Shown piece by piece: positions 8,089-17,335 of a DNA stretch of 64,000 bases. The position numbers and the translations under genes are program-made. Location: the NCBI RefSeq assembly GCF_011927785.1, contig NZ_JAATJK010000001.1, forward strand, positions 1,984,001-2,048,000, in the 5' to 3' direction. The stretch comes from Micromonospora profundi. GTDB taxonomy: Bacteria; Actinomycetota; Actinomycetes; Mycobacteriales; Micromonosporaceae. The first letter of the stretch is position 1. Each line of letters opens with the position of its first letter. Below the pieces are notes generated by a model, which saw nothing but the letters and a program-made list of their open reading frames with translations, was not told where the DNA came from and searched no databases.

Positions 8089-9516
8089 ATGACAACCGCA
8101 CCCGCCGGGGTACGCCCCGAGCCAGCCTCCTTCCGCGACCCCGCCAACCGGGTCTTCCACGTCGGCGACGAGGTGCTGCGCGGGCTGGACGCGCAGGCCG
8201 CCGAACACTGGCGGACACTCGCCGCCAGCCCGTTCTTTCCCACCCTCGTGGCCGACGGCAAGGTCTGCGCCACCGAGGACGCCCCGCCGACCCTCGTGCC
8301 CGCCGCAGCCGGGAAACCGTGGGCGGCGGTGCTGCGCCACGAGCGGATCCCGTTCGTGTCCCACCCGTACGAGTGGTCGTTCGGCATGCTGCGCGACGCC
8401 GCGCTGCTGCACCTGGAGATCCTGCGTACCGCCCTCGCCGGTGGCTTCACCACCAAGGACGGCTCCGCGTACAACCTCCAGTGGCGTGGGGCCAAGCCGG
8501 TCTTCATCGACATCGGCTCCTTCGAGCCCGTCCGCGACGGCGAACCCTGGGCCGGCTACCGGCAGTTCTGCCAGACCGCGCTCTACCCGCTGCTGCTCAC
8601 CGCCCACCTCGGCGTCGACTTCCAACCGTGGCTGCGCGCCCAGGTCGACGGCATCGAGGCCGACCAGATCCGCCCGCTCTTCGGCGGAACCCGCCGGCTG
8701 CGCCCCGGCGTCCTCACCCACGTGCACCTGCACGGCGCCATGCAACAGCGCAACGCCGCCGCCAGCACCAGCGACGTCCGCGCCCAGCTGCGGGCCGCCG
8801 GCTACAGCCGCGAACTGCAAACCGCCACCGTACGCGGCATCGAGAAGCTCGTCCGCAGGCTGGAGCACCGCCCGTCGGGCAGCCACTGGGCGGACTACCG
8901 GAGCACCTGCGGCTACTCCGCGCCAGACCGGGTCGCCAAGGAGCAGTTCGTGGTCGCCGCGGTGGCCGCCAACCGTCCACGCCTCGTGCTCGACCTGGGC
9001 GCCAACGACGGCCGGTACGCCCGGCTGGCCGCCGGGCACGCCGACTACGTGGTCGCCGTGGAGCAGGACCCCGCAGTGGTCGACGAGTTGTACCGGGCGC
9101 TGCGGTCCGAGGGGCAACGCCGGATCCTGCCGCTGGTAGTGGACCTGGCCGACCCGTCGCCCGGCGGCGGCTGGCGGGGCGTCGAACGCGCGGGCTTCGC
9201 CGAACGGGCCTCGGCGGGTGTCGTGCTCGCCCTGGCACTCGTGCACCACCTGGCGATCGGGCGCAACGTGCCGCTGCCCGAGGTCGTCGACTGGCTGGCC
9301 GGACTGACCGCCCCAGGGGGAACCGTTGTGGTCGAGTTCGTCCACCCGGAGGACCCGATGGCCCAGCGCCTGCTCGCCAACAAGCCCGACGGCCTGTTCC
9401 CCGACTACCGTCGGGACACCTTCGAACGGCTCCTGGAGGCCCGGGGACGCATCACCGAACGGCTGGAACTGCCCTCGGGCACCCGCACGCTCTACCGGAC
9501 GGTGATGGGTGGCTGA
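8089..9516 (+). CDS. Class I SAM-dependent methyltransferase
   Basis: 475 aa from ATG 8089. The C-terminal half contains the Rossmann SAM-binding motif LVLDLGANDGRYARLAA (about 299-315), the acidic loop VAVEQDP and motif LALALVHHLAI. The N-terminal 280 residues are not a SAM domain; they contain FTTKDGSAYNLQWRGAKPVFIDIGSFEP, reminiscent of kinase-like lipid or sugar-modifying proteins, but I cannot assign them. It sits between a small membrane protein and a membrane sulfatase-like protein, with an 8-nt overlap to the latter, so an envelope polymer or its lipid carrier is the likely substrate (inference). Confidence 0.82.
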   Translation: MTTAPAGVRPEPASFRDPANRVFHVGDEVLRGLDAQAAEHWRTLAASPFFPTLVADGKVCATEDAPPTLVPAAAGKPWAAVLRHERIPFVSHPYEWSFGMLRDAALLHLEILRTALAGGFTTKDGSAYNLQWRGAKPVFIDIGSFEPVRDGEPWAGYRQFCQTALYPLLLTAHLGVDFQPWLRAQVDGIEADQIRPLFGGTRRLRPGVLTHVHLHGAMQQRNAAASTSDVRAQLRAAGYSRELQTATVRGIEKLVRRLEHRPSGSHWADYRSTCGYSAPDRVAKEQFVVAAVAANRPRLVLDLGANDGRYARLAAGHADYVVAVEQDPAVVDELYRALRSEGQRRILPLVVDLADPSPGGGWRGVERAGFAERASAGVVLALALVHHLAIGRNVPLPEVVDWLAGLTAPGGTVVVEFVHPEDPMAQRLLANKPDGLFPDYRRDTFERLLEARGRITERLELPSGTRTLYRTVMGG

Positions 9517-11698
9517 CCCGGCCGCCCCGACCCCACCGGCGCAGCCGCCTGCCCCGGACGCTGGGACGTCGCCCCCGGACGCTGGGACGTCGCCCCCGGA
9601 CGCTGGGACGTCGCCCCCGGACGCTGGGACGCCGGCCCCGGACGCTGGAGCGTCGGCGCCGGACGCTGGAACGGCGGCCCCGGACACGGGTACGTCGGCG
9701 CAGCGCCGATGGGACCAGGGCTGGCGCGGCGAGGTGGGTCGGCTGCTGGAGGTCGCCGCGCTGGTCGGGCTGGTCGTCACCCAGCCGCTGCTGGACGTGC
9801 TCGGCCGCAGCCCTGACTTCTTCCTGTTCCACCGTGCCGACCCCGGCCAGATCCTGCTGCTCGTCGCCCTGGTGGCGGTCGTGCCCACGCTGCCCCTGGT
9901 GGCGCTCGGCGCGGTCAGTCGACTGGCAGGCCGCACCGCCCGCGCGATCACCCACACCGCGCTTGTGGGGCTGCTGCTGGCCGCCCTCGCCGTGCAGGTG
10001 GGCCGGCACGCGACGCCACTTCGGGGCGTACCCCTGCTGCTCGTGGCGGTTCTTGCCGGTGCGGCCGGCGCGGCCGCGCACCGGCGGTGGCGGGCGCCGG
10101 GCCGCGTGCTGCGACTGGCCGCCGCCGGACCGGTGGCCTTCGTGGCGCTGTTCCTGCTCGTCTCGCCCACCTCGGCGGTGGTGCTGCCGCGCAGCGACGG
10201 CGGCGCGGCCGGTACGGCGCAGGGTGCGGCCGTGCACCCGCCGGTGGTCATGCTGATCCTCGACGAGCTGCCGCTCGTCAGCCTGCTCGGCGTCGACGGG
10301 CGGATCGACGCGCAACGGTTCCCGCACTTCGCCGAACTGGCCGGCGGGTCCACCTGGTACCGCAACGCAACAGGCGTCAGCGGCTGGACGCCAAACGCGC
10401 TGCCCGCAATGCTCACCGGCCGCTACCCGGCGCGGTCCGTGGCGCCGCACTACTCGCAGTACCCCGACAACATCTTCACGGCCTTCGGCGGCCTCTACGA
10501 CGTCAAGGCGCAGGAGAGCATCACCCGGCTCTGCCCACCGAGCCGCTGCGAGCAGCCGATCACCCCCGAGCAGGGGCTCGGCGTGCTGGTCCGGCAGACC
10601 GGCAAACTGCTCGGCCAGATCGCCGGGCCGACGGAGAGCGCCGTCGACCCGGAGGACTCCTACCGGGAGCAGACCCGGGCCGAGGCCGGCCTGGATTCCG
10701 CCGAACCCGTCCCGGACGACCCGAAGTTCCGCTGGGACAGCCTCGACGACAACCAGCCCGCCCGGTTCACCAGCTTCCTCGCCGGGCTGAAACCCGAGCC
10801 CCGGCCCACCCTGCACTTCCTGCACCTGCTCATGCCGCACTCACCGTGGGCGTACCTGCCGTCCGGTGCCCGCTACGACGCCCCGGAGGACCTGCCCAAC
10901 GACGGCGCGGGCTGGGTCGACCTGGCCCGGCAACGGCACCTCGCCCAGCTCGGCTACACCGACCGGCTGATCGGCGAGACACTGCGGACGCTGCGCGCCA
11001 GCGGCCTCTACGACCAGGCCCTCGTCGTGGTCACCGCCGACCACGGGGTGAGCTTCCGGCCGGGCGCGCAGGGCCGCGGCATGGACGCCATCAAGGCCGC
11101 CGCCGGTGAGGTCGCCTGGGTGCCTCTGTTCGTCAAGGAACCCCGCCAGCAGACCGGCCGCGTCGACGACCGCAACTGGGAACACGTCGACCTGCTGCCG
11201 ACCGTCGCCGACGAGGCCGGCATCCGACTGCCCCGCCGCGTCGACGGCCGCTCCGCCCGGCAGGCGCCCCGCACGGACAGCACGAAACACTTCTACGACC
11301 GGCCCGGCGAGCCGATCACCTTCCCCGGCGGGGTGCCCACCCCACCGCCGCCGCCGGCACCGCACCCACTCGTCGGAACCGAGGTACGGGCGGGCCCGGC
11401 CGCCGGCAGTGCTCGCGTGGCCGACCTGGCCGCCTTCCAGGCGACCGATCCGGACACCGGCACCCTTCCGGCGTTGGTCTGGGGCGACGTGCCCGAGACG
11501 GTCCCGGACGGCACGCAACTCGCGGTGGCGGTCAACGGCCGGATCGGGGCGGTGGTCCCGGTGGTGCCGGCCGACCCCGGAGGACGCCGCTTCGCCGCGC
11601 TGCTCACCGACGACCGGCTGTTCCGGGCCGGGGCGAACACACTTGACGTCTACCAGGTCACGGGGGACGGAACACTGCGCCGACTGGCGCTGTCCTAG
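9509..11698 (+). CDS. Membrane-anchored sulfatase/LtaS-fold protein
   Basis: 729 aa from GTG 9509, overlapping the upstream stop by 8 nt. Residues 16-64 are seven proline-rich heptads (PDAGTSP type), followed by about four membrane helices (75-225) and an alkaline-phosphatase-superfamily domain: metal-site start VVMLILDELP, nucleophile region SGWTPNALPAMLTGRYP, MPHSPWAYLPSG and metal ligands in VVVTADHGVSF. Such enzymes hydrolyse sulfate esters or transfer phosphoglycerol/phosphoethanolamine outside the membrane. The trans-acting substrate is unknown; the operon suggests modification of a glycopolymer. A C-terminal tail of about 120 residues after PPPPPAPHPL is extra. Confidence 0.83.
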   Translation: MADPAAPTPPAQPPAPDAGTSPPDAGTSPPDAGTSPPDAGTPAPDAGASAPDAGTAAPDTGTSAQRRWDQGWRGEVGRLLEVAALVGLVVTQPLLDVLGRSPDFFLFHRADPGQILLLVALVAVVPTLPLVALGAVSRLAGRTARAITHTALVGLLLAALAVQVGRHATPLRGVPLLLVAVLAGAAGAAAHRRWRAPGRVLRLAAAGPVAFVALFLLVSPTSAVVLPRSDGGAAGTAQGAAVHPPVVMLILDELPLVSLLGVDGRIDAQRFPHFAELAGGSTWYRNATGVSGWTPNALPAMLTGRYPARSVAPHYSQYPDNIFTAFGGLYDVKAQESITRLCPPSRCEQPITPEQGLGVLVRQTGKLLGQIAGPTESAVDPEDSYREQTRAEAGLDSAEPVPDDPKFRWDSLDDNQPARFTSFLAGLKPEPRPTLHFLHLLMPHSPWAYLPSGARYDAPEDLPNDGAGWVDLARQRHLAQLGYTDRLIGETLRTLRASGLYDQALVVVTADHGVSFRPGAQGRGMDAIKAAAGEVAWVPLFVKEPRQQTGRVDDRNWEHVDLLPTVADEAGIRLPRRVDGRSARQAPRTDSTKHFYDRPGEPITFPGGVPTPPPPPAPHPLVGTEVRAGPAAGSARVADLAAFQATDPDTGTLPALVWGDVPETVPDGTQLAVAVNGRIGAVVPVVPADPGGRRFAALLTDDRLFRAGANTLDVYQVTGDGTLRRLALS
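9554..9700. repeat. Seven 21-bp tandem coding repeats
   Basis: Seven in-frame 21-bp units code for PDAGTSP, PDAGTSP, PDAGTSP, PDAGTPA, PDAGASA, PDAGTAA and PDTGTSA at the N-terminus of the sulfatase-like protein. The first three are nearly identical in DNA, the rest diverge progressively. They precede the first membrane helix and so form a flexible cytoplasmic tail. Confidence 0.9.
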
Positions 11699-11951
11699 CG
11701 CTGTTCCACGGCTGTCCTAGCGCTGTCGTCGCGGCTGCGGCACACGGGTCCGCTCTGGGGGTCGTTCCGGGCGCTTCGGGGCGCTTCGGGCCGTCCCGGG
11801 TAGCGGGACGGAGGGTTTCCCGGCTGGTGAGTCGGGAATCGGGTGACGCATACCTCACCGTCGAACCACGGCGGGCAGTGTCCCCGGGGCCGCAATTACG
11901 GTAGAAGCGAAGGCAATTCAACGTAGATCTGCCGGCGAAGCGAGGAACCAC

Positions 11952-13235
<1,284 letters not shown>

Positions 13236-13258
13236 CGCCTCCGCTCTTCGCACCGTCG

Positions 13259-13294
13259 GCAGGCCGTCGACCCGGTCCCGGGTCGGCGGCCTGC
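13259..13294 (+). terminator. Intrinsic terminator-like hairpin after citrate synthase
   Basis: GCAGGCCGTCGACCC (13259-13273) pairs with GGGTCGGCGGCCTGC (13280-13294) with one mismatch and a 6-nt loop, 24 nt after the stop codon. The tail CGCGTTTCCC is only weakly T-rich, as is common in high-GC actinomycetes. The 3' arm runs straight into the first copy of the 30-bp tandem repeat. Confidence 0.75.
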
Positions 13295-13710
13295 CGCGTT
13301 TCCCGCCCGCCCCGCCCGCCCTGCCGCGTTTCCCGCCCGCCCCGCCCGCCCTGCCGCGTTTCCCGCCCGCCCCGCCCGCCCTGCCGCGTTTCCCGCCCGC
13401 CCCGCCCGCCCTGCCGCGTTTCCCGCCCGCCCCGCCCGCCCTGCCGCGTTTCCCGCCCGCCCCGCCCGCCCTGCCGCGTTTCCCGCCCGCCCCGCCCGCC
13501 CTGCCGCGTTTCCCGCCCGCCCCGCCCGCCCTGCCGCGTTTCCCGCCCGCCCCGCCCGCCCTGCCGCGTTTCCCGCCCGCCCCGCCCGCCCTGCCGCGTT
13601 TCCCGCCCGCCCCGCCCGCCCTGCCGCGTTTCCCGCCCGCCCCGCCCGCCCTGCCGCGTTTCCCGCCCGCCCCGCCCGCCCTGCCGCGTTTCCCGCCCGC
13701 CCCGCCCGCC
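13291..13710. repeat. 30-bp tandem repeat, 14 perfect copies
   Basis: Fourteen consecutive, apparently identical 30-bp units begin CTGCCGCGTTTCCCGCCCGC and finish with CCGCCCGCC-type sequence; a degenerate fifteenth follows to about 13735. The first unit starts inside the 3' arm of the citrate synthase terminator, so the unit looks like an amplified copy of terminator tail plus flank. One strand is almost free of A and all six frames stay open, which creates spurious reading frames. There are no spacers, so it is not CRISPR. Confidence 0.97.
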
Positions 13711-13780
13711 CTGCCGCCCTCCCTGCCCGCCCCATCGTGCTTGCCACGCCGCCGTGGCCGTCCCCTTGGTACCTGTTGTA

Positions 13781-13872
13781 GGGCCCTGTCGAGCTGCCCC
13801 AAATCTGGGGCATGTAGCCGCTCTGGTGGAGGGGGTCGCCCGGCCCATTGGTGGGGCAGCTCGACAGGGCCC
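13781..13872. repeat. 92-bp element bounded by perfect 21-bp inverted repeats
   Basis: GGGCCCTGTCGAGCTGCCCC plus A at 13781-13801 is exactly complementary to 13852-13872. The 50-nt interior holds a nested hairpin CCCCA-AATC-TGGGG (13797-13810) that competes with the outer stem. It lies in an 800-bp gap between convergent genes. It could be a bidirectional terminator, a structured RNA or a small mobile element; no target-site duplication is obvious. The rest of the gap (13736-13780 and 13873-14036) shows no supported gene. Confidence 0.8.
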
Positions 13873-14036
13873 GCATGGGTATGGGCGGCCAACTTGCGGT
13901 GGGTCGGCGCGAGGAGCAGTCGACATCGGCGCTCAGGCGGATCCACGGCGGCGGGTTGCGGGCGACCGTGTTCCGGATACGCGATCACGGCGCTATGCGG
14001 GCGCCCGCCGACGCGACAGAAGCCAACATGTTGTTT

Positions 14037-14393
14037 CTAGGGCAGGGGTACGACGTAGGAGTCGACGCGGGCGATCAGCCCGTCGCGGAACGTGAACAGG
14101 TCGTTGAAGGCGAACCGGAACGGCCCGTGCTCGACGCTGACGCCGCTGCCTTCGCCGGTGGTGACGACGACCGAGCCGTCCTCGTGGACGCGCTGGACGT
14201 CGAGTTGAGGGCTGCCGGTGAACGACGGGTTCTCGATCTCGCCGTCGAACTCCGCCTTGCCGCGGGTCGTCCGGTGACCGTGGATGACCCACTCCACGTC
14301 ATCGGTGAGGGTCGCGAGAATGCGCTGGTGGTCGCTGGTCCGGAAGCCGGCGAAGTATTCCGCGACGAGGTCGCGCTGGGTGCTCTGGTTCAT
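14037..14393 (-). CDS. NTF2/SnoaL-like domain protein
   Basis: 118 aa from ATG 14393, which overlaps the stop of the preceding SRPBCC gene (ATGA). The sequence has the NTF2-like cone pattern: N-terminal helix VAEYFAGFRTSDHQRILATLTDDVEWVIHG, then alternating beta strands ending in NDLFTFRDGLIARVDSYVVPL. Such small folds act as isomerases, cyclases or ligand binders; the substrate is unknown. It is the last gene of an ArsR-SRPBCC-NTF2 operon. Confidence 0.8.
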   Translation of the reverse strand: MNQSTQRDLVAEYFAGFRTSDHQRILATLTDDVEWVIHGHRTTRGKAEFDGEIENPSFTGSPQLDVQRVHEDGSVVVTTGEGSGVSVEHGPFRFAFNDLFTFRDGLIARVDSYVVPLP

Positions 14394-14857
14394 GCAGTCC
14401 TCCGTGGCGGTGTCGTCTGGTCCTGCTGTAGGTGTGCGGCGAGGGCATCGAGGATCGAGGCGAGCCCGTCGACGGCCTGGGTGCTGCGCAACTCGGGGGG
14501 AAGCCGACGCTGGTGCACGGTGAGGTCCGTGCCGCCGTCAGCGGCCTGGACGGTGACGGTCGTGCGCAGGCCGGTGACGGGTTCGTCGAACACGAGCTCG
14601 TGCGGAGCGGTGATGCTCACGTAGACGAACCGAAGTCGGCGGGTCGCGCCGTCCGGTGCGCGGGCGTCGAGCGCGAACTCTCCTCCGGGACGGAGGTCGA
14701 CGGTCACGGACTCGCCGGGCACGGTGGCGTGTGAACCGCCCCAGAACGCCGCGATGCTCGCCGGGGAGGTGAAGGCGGCCCACACACGTTCGGGGCTTGC
14801 CGACAGGTGGCGCCGGGCGATCAGTTCGTCGCCGCGCAGTGTCGCGCGGGCGGTCAA
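14390..14857 (-). CDS. SRPBCC/AHSA1-family protein
   Basis: 155 aa if translation begins at TTG 14857, which overlaps the ArsR stop as TTGA; no ATG or GTG lies closer in frame, so the start is inferred from coupling. The fold is visible from RRHLSASPERVWAAFTSPASIAAFWGG through PGGEFALDARAPDG and TVTVQAADGGTDLTVHQ. AHSA1-like proteins bind hydrophobic ligands and are very often encoded directly after an ArsR-type repressor, as here. The ligand is not identifiable. Confidence 0.85.
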   Translation of the reverse strand: MTARATLRGDELIARRHLSASPERVWAAFTSPASIAAFWGGSHATVPGESVTVDLRPGGEFALDARAPDGATRRLRFVYVSITAPHELVFDEPVTGLRTTVTVQAADGGTDLTVHQRRLPPELRSTQAVDGLASILDALAAHLQQDQTTPPRRTA

Positions 14858-15198
14858 CGGTCCGCTCCGTCGGCGAGGTGTCGCTCGAGCGCGTCGAGCC
14901 TGTCGTCCCAGGCGCGGCGCTGCTCGTCGATCCACCCGCTGAGTACCGACAACTGGTCGGCCCGCAGCCGACAGGGACGTCTGGTGCCCTCGCGTCGCTG
15001 CTCGACGAGACCACACCGCCGCAGCACGCCGATGTGATGGGAGATGGCCTGCGGCGTCAGGGCGAACGGCTCGGCGAGCTCGCCCACGGTGGCGTCGCTC
15101 TGGGCGAGGCGAGTCACAAGCGCGCGACGGACGGGGTCGCCGAGGGCGGCGAAGGCTAGGTCGAGGCCAGGCTCAGGCGCCGCGAGTGAGGTGGACAT
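14854..15198 (-). CDS. ArsR-family transcriptional repressor
   Basis: 114 aa from ATG 15198 (GGGTCGGTGG upstream); the frame continues upstream across the operator-like repeats, so the longer form is rejected. Winged helix-turn-helix: FAALGDPVRRALVTRLAQSDATVGELAEPFALTPQAISHHIGVLRRCGLVEQRREGTRRPCRL. There is no cysteine cluster for metal binding of the ELCVCDL type, so this belongs to the non-metal group that regulates AHSA1 partners. It probably represses its own operon through the tandem repeat just upstream. Confidence 0.92.
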   Translation of the reverse strand: MSTSLAAPEPGLDLAFAALGDPVRRALVTRLAQSDATVGELAEPFALTPQAISHHIGVLRRCGLVEQRREGTRRPCRLRADQLSVLSGWIDEQRRAWDDRLDALERHLADGADR

Positions 15199-15212
15199 GC
15201 CACCGACCCTAA

Positions 15213-15246
15213 CGCAAACAACCGCTTGCGCAAACAACCGCTTGCG
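15213..15246. promoter_or_regulatory. Tandem 16-bp direct repeat, candidate ArsR operator
   Basis: CGCAAACAACCGCTTG occurs twice head-to-tail (15213-15228 and 15229-15244), followed by CG. Each junction forms TTGCGCAA-like symmetry. It lies 15 nt upstream of the ArsR start codon, where an autoregulatory operator is expected. Two phased copies would suit a dimer pair binding side by side. Confidence 0.65.
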
Positions 15247-15258
15247 AAGCGCGCGGCA

Positions 15259-15337
15259 TTGATCCACTCGGCTTCAAGGAAACCGGGGTGTCCGCAAGAC
15301 TGGGACACCTCGGTTTCAAGGAAAGCGAGTGGATCAA
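15259..15337. repeat. 79-bp long imperfect hairpin element
   Basis: Outer arms TTGATCCACTCG (15259-15270) and CGAGTGGATCAA (15326-15337) are perfect. Inner arms AAACCGGGGTGTCC and GGACACCTCGGTTT differ by one base. Both sides also carry CTTCAAGGAAA in direct orientation, so the element is part inverted, part direct repeat. It lies just beyond the ArsR promoter region and looks like a short repetitive extragenic element; only one copy was noticed in this window. Confidence 0.75.
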
Positions 15338-15390
15338 CCGCCGGGCCGATCATCGCCGGGCCAGTCTCCGCCGGGCCGATCGATCGCCAG

Positions 15391-15480
15391 CGGGCCGATC
15401 ACCGGCGGGCCGATCACCGGCGGGCCGATCACCGGCGGGCCGATCACCGGCGGGCCGATCACCGGCGGGCCGATCACCGG
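15391..15480. repeat. 15-bp tandem repeat, six perfect copies
   Basis: CGGGCCGATCACCGG is repeated six times without spacers, with degenerate versions back to about 15340. The period is a multiple of three, so long false reading frames result. It sits between the divergently placed ArsR promoter region and the 3' end of the glucan synthase gene. Confidence 0.95.
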
Positions 15481-15505
15481 CGGGCCGGCCCGCGAGGCCG
15501 GCCCG
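15481..15505 (-). terminator. Terminator hairpin of the GT4 glucan synthase gene
   Basis: CGGGCCGGCC (15481-15490) and GGCCGGCCCG (15496-15505) form a perfect 10-bp stem with loop CGCGA, 15 nt beyond the stop codon of the reverse-strand gene at 15521. Its position and stability suit intrinsic termination in a high-GC genome. Confidence 0.7.
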
Positions 15506-15520
15506 GGAGGGTCGAGCCGG

Positions 15521-17002
15521 TCAGCGCAGTCCGGCGGCGGCGAGCAGGTTGCCTTCGGGTAGCGCCGGCAGCGCCCGTCCCTGGGACATGCGCTGCTCGG
15601 CGCGTTCGGCGGTGCACTTGGCGTCGGTGGTGATGGCTGCGGCGTAGCTGGCGGCGGTGCGCTGGGCGATGGCGGACCAGCCGTACTGGTCGTTCACCAT
15701 CCGGCGGGCGCGGCGGGCCATGGCGCGGGAGCGGTCGCGGTCGGACAGCAGCGCGTCCACGGCGTCGGCGAGCCCGTCAGGGTCGTGGGGGCGGAAGGTC
15801 ATTCCGGTCACGCCGGTTTCGACGATCTCGGCGAGGCCGCCGGTGGCGGCGACGGCCAGGGGTGCCCCGGCGGCGGCGCCCTCCAGGGCCACCATGCCGA
15901 ACGGCTCGTAGATGCTGGGCACCGCGAAGCAGTCGGAGGCGGCCATCAGGGCCGGCAGGTCGGTGCCGCCGAGGAAGCCCGGCATGGTGACCATGCCGCC
16001 GAGGCCGCGGCGGTGCACCTCGGCCTCCAGTTCGGCACGGTACGGGCCGTCGCCGGCGATCACGGCACGCAGCCCGGGGTGCCGTTGCCGCAGTCGGGGC
16101 AGCCCGGCGATCAGGTGCTGGACGCCCTTCTCGTAGACGAGGCGGCCGGCGAAGGTGACGAGCGGGCCGTCTCCGGCGAAGCGGGTACGGGCGGCGGCGA
16201 CGGCGCGTGCGGGCACCTTCCAGCGGTGCGGCTCCACGCCGTTGGCGACGACGTCGACCCGGCCGGTCGGTACGCCGAACAGGGCGCTCACCTCGTCGCG
16301 CATGTAGCCGGAGCAGACGATGACCCGGCCGGATTCGCTGCTGAGCCAGTGCTCGACGCCGTGGATGGTGCGGTTCATCTCCTCGGGCAGCCAGCCCTGG
16401 TGCCGTCCGGCTTCGGTGGCGTGGATGGTGCTCACCAGAGGGATGTCCAGGTGGTCCCGCAACGTCATCGCGGTGTGGGCGACGAGCCAGTCGTGGGCGT
16501 GGATGACGTCGTAGGTGCCGGCTTCGGTGGCGCGCAGCGCGGTGCGGGTGAGGGTGTGGTTGAAGGCCATGGTCCAGGCGAGCAGGCTACCGGTGCCGAG
16601 GGGGAACGTCACCGGGTCCTCGGGGGCGCGCAGGATGCGCACGCCGTCGGCGTACTCCTCAAGGGGTGCGCCCTCGCTGTGGCGGGTGACGACTGTGACC
16701 TCGTGGCCGGCGGCGGCCAGCGCCACCGACAGCGCGTGGACGTGCCGGCCGAGGCCGCCGACGAGCACCGGCGGGTACTCCCAGGACAGCATGAGGATGC
16801 GGCGGGTCTGCGGGGGGACTCCCGGGCCGGGCTGCGCCGGCACGATCGCGCCGGGCTGCGGGGAAAGGACGGCCTGCGCGGACATGTCAGCCTGCGCGGG
16901 AAGGCCGGTCTGGGCCGGGATCTGGGGCCGGGAGGTCACTGTGGGCCGGTGTGCCCGGTCCACGGTAGCGGCGAGCTGTTGGTCGACCCGCAGGGTCGTC
17001 AC
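15521..17002 (-). CDS. GT4 alpha-glucan (glycogen-type) synthase
   Basis: 493 aa if started at GTG 17002, chosen for the GGAG 8 nt upstream and because the frame further upstream is not protein-like. After an N-terminal extension of about 75 residues rich in PAQ comes a two-domain GT-B glycosyltransferase: LMLSWEYPPVLVGGLGRHVHALSVALA, VIHAHDWLVAHTA, GRLVYEKGVQHLI and the donor-site E-x7-E region SIYEPFGMVALEGAAAG. The opening resembles the mycobacterial Rv3032-type alpha-1,4-glucosyltransferase more than GlgM, so it may elongate alpha-1,4-glucan from a nucleotide-glucose. It is divergent from glgX, consistent with one glucan regulon. Confidence 0.87.
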   Translation of the reverse strand: MTTLRVDQQLAATVDRAHRPTVTSRPQIPAQTGLPAQADMSAQAVLSPQPGAIVPAQPGPGVPPQTRRILMLSWEYPPVLVGGLGRHVHALSVALAAAGHEVTVVTRHSEGAPLEEYADGVRILRAPEDPVTFPLGTGSLLAWTMAFNHTLTRTALRATEAGTYDVIHAHDWLVAHTAMTLRDHLDIPLVSTIHATEAGRHQGWLPEEMNRTIHGVEHWLSSESGRVIVCSGYMRDEVSALFGVPTGRVDVVANGVEPHRWKVPARAVAAARTRFAGDGPLVTFAGRLVYEKGVQHLIAGLPRLRQRHPGLRAVIAGDGPYRAELEAEVHRRGLGGMVTMPGFLGGTDLPALMAASDCFAVPSIYEPFGMVALEGAAAGAPLAVAATGGLAEIVETGVTGMTFRPHDPDGLADAVDALLSDRDRSRAMARRARRMVNDQYGWSAIAQRTAASYAAAITTDAKCTAERAEQRMSQGRALPALPEGNLLAAAGLR

Positions 17003-17335
17003 ATCTATCTCCGTCCATGCATGGTGGTACGCGCCGACGTCGGTGGCGGCGGAGCGAGAGGTGGAAGATTGGCGCAGGGCCGAGTGAGGCCACGCGCGAG
17101 CGCATGTCCCCCGACAAGCAAAGGGCATCGAGAGCGATACCGCATCTCGAAAGGCATCTTCGTGACGGAGGACACCTGAGGGGCGTTGCGCGCATCAGAC
17201 AGACCGATTCCGGTCACCGCCTGAAAGGATGGATTGGCGCGCCGGGGTGGGGGGCAATACCCGCGTGCGCGCGGGCGACCTCTGCCGGCGCGCCGTGGCG
17301 CGGTGCGCACATGACCACGGGTCTGAAGGAGCGAC
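17003..17335. other. Intergenic region between divergent glucan genes
   Basis: 333 bp without a supported gene. It must contain the promoters for the reverse-strand glucan synthase and for glgX. A clear ribosome site GAAGGAG (about 17324-17330) serves glgX. No convincing palindrome or -10/-35 pair could be picked out by eye. Confidence 0.5.

Noticed and set aside
13291..13710. CRISPR array
   Set aside because: Units are contiguous and identical with no unique spacers, and there are no cas genes.
15226..15647. Open frames through the 15-bp repeats
   Set aside because: They arise from the period of the repeat and have no start signal or protein-like flank.
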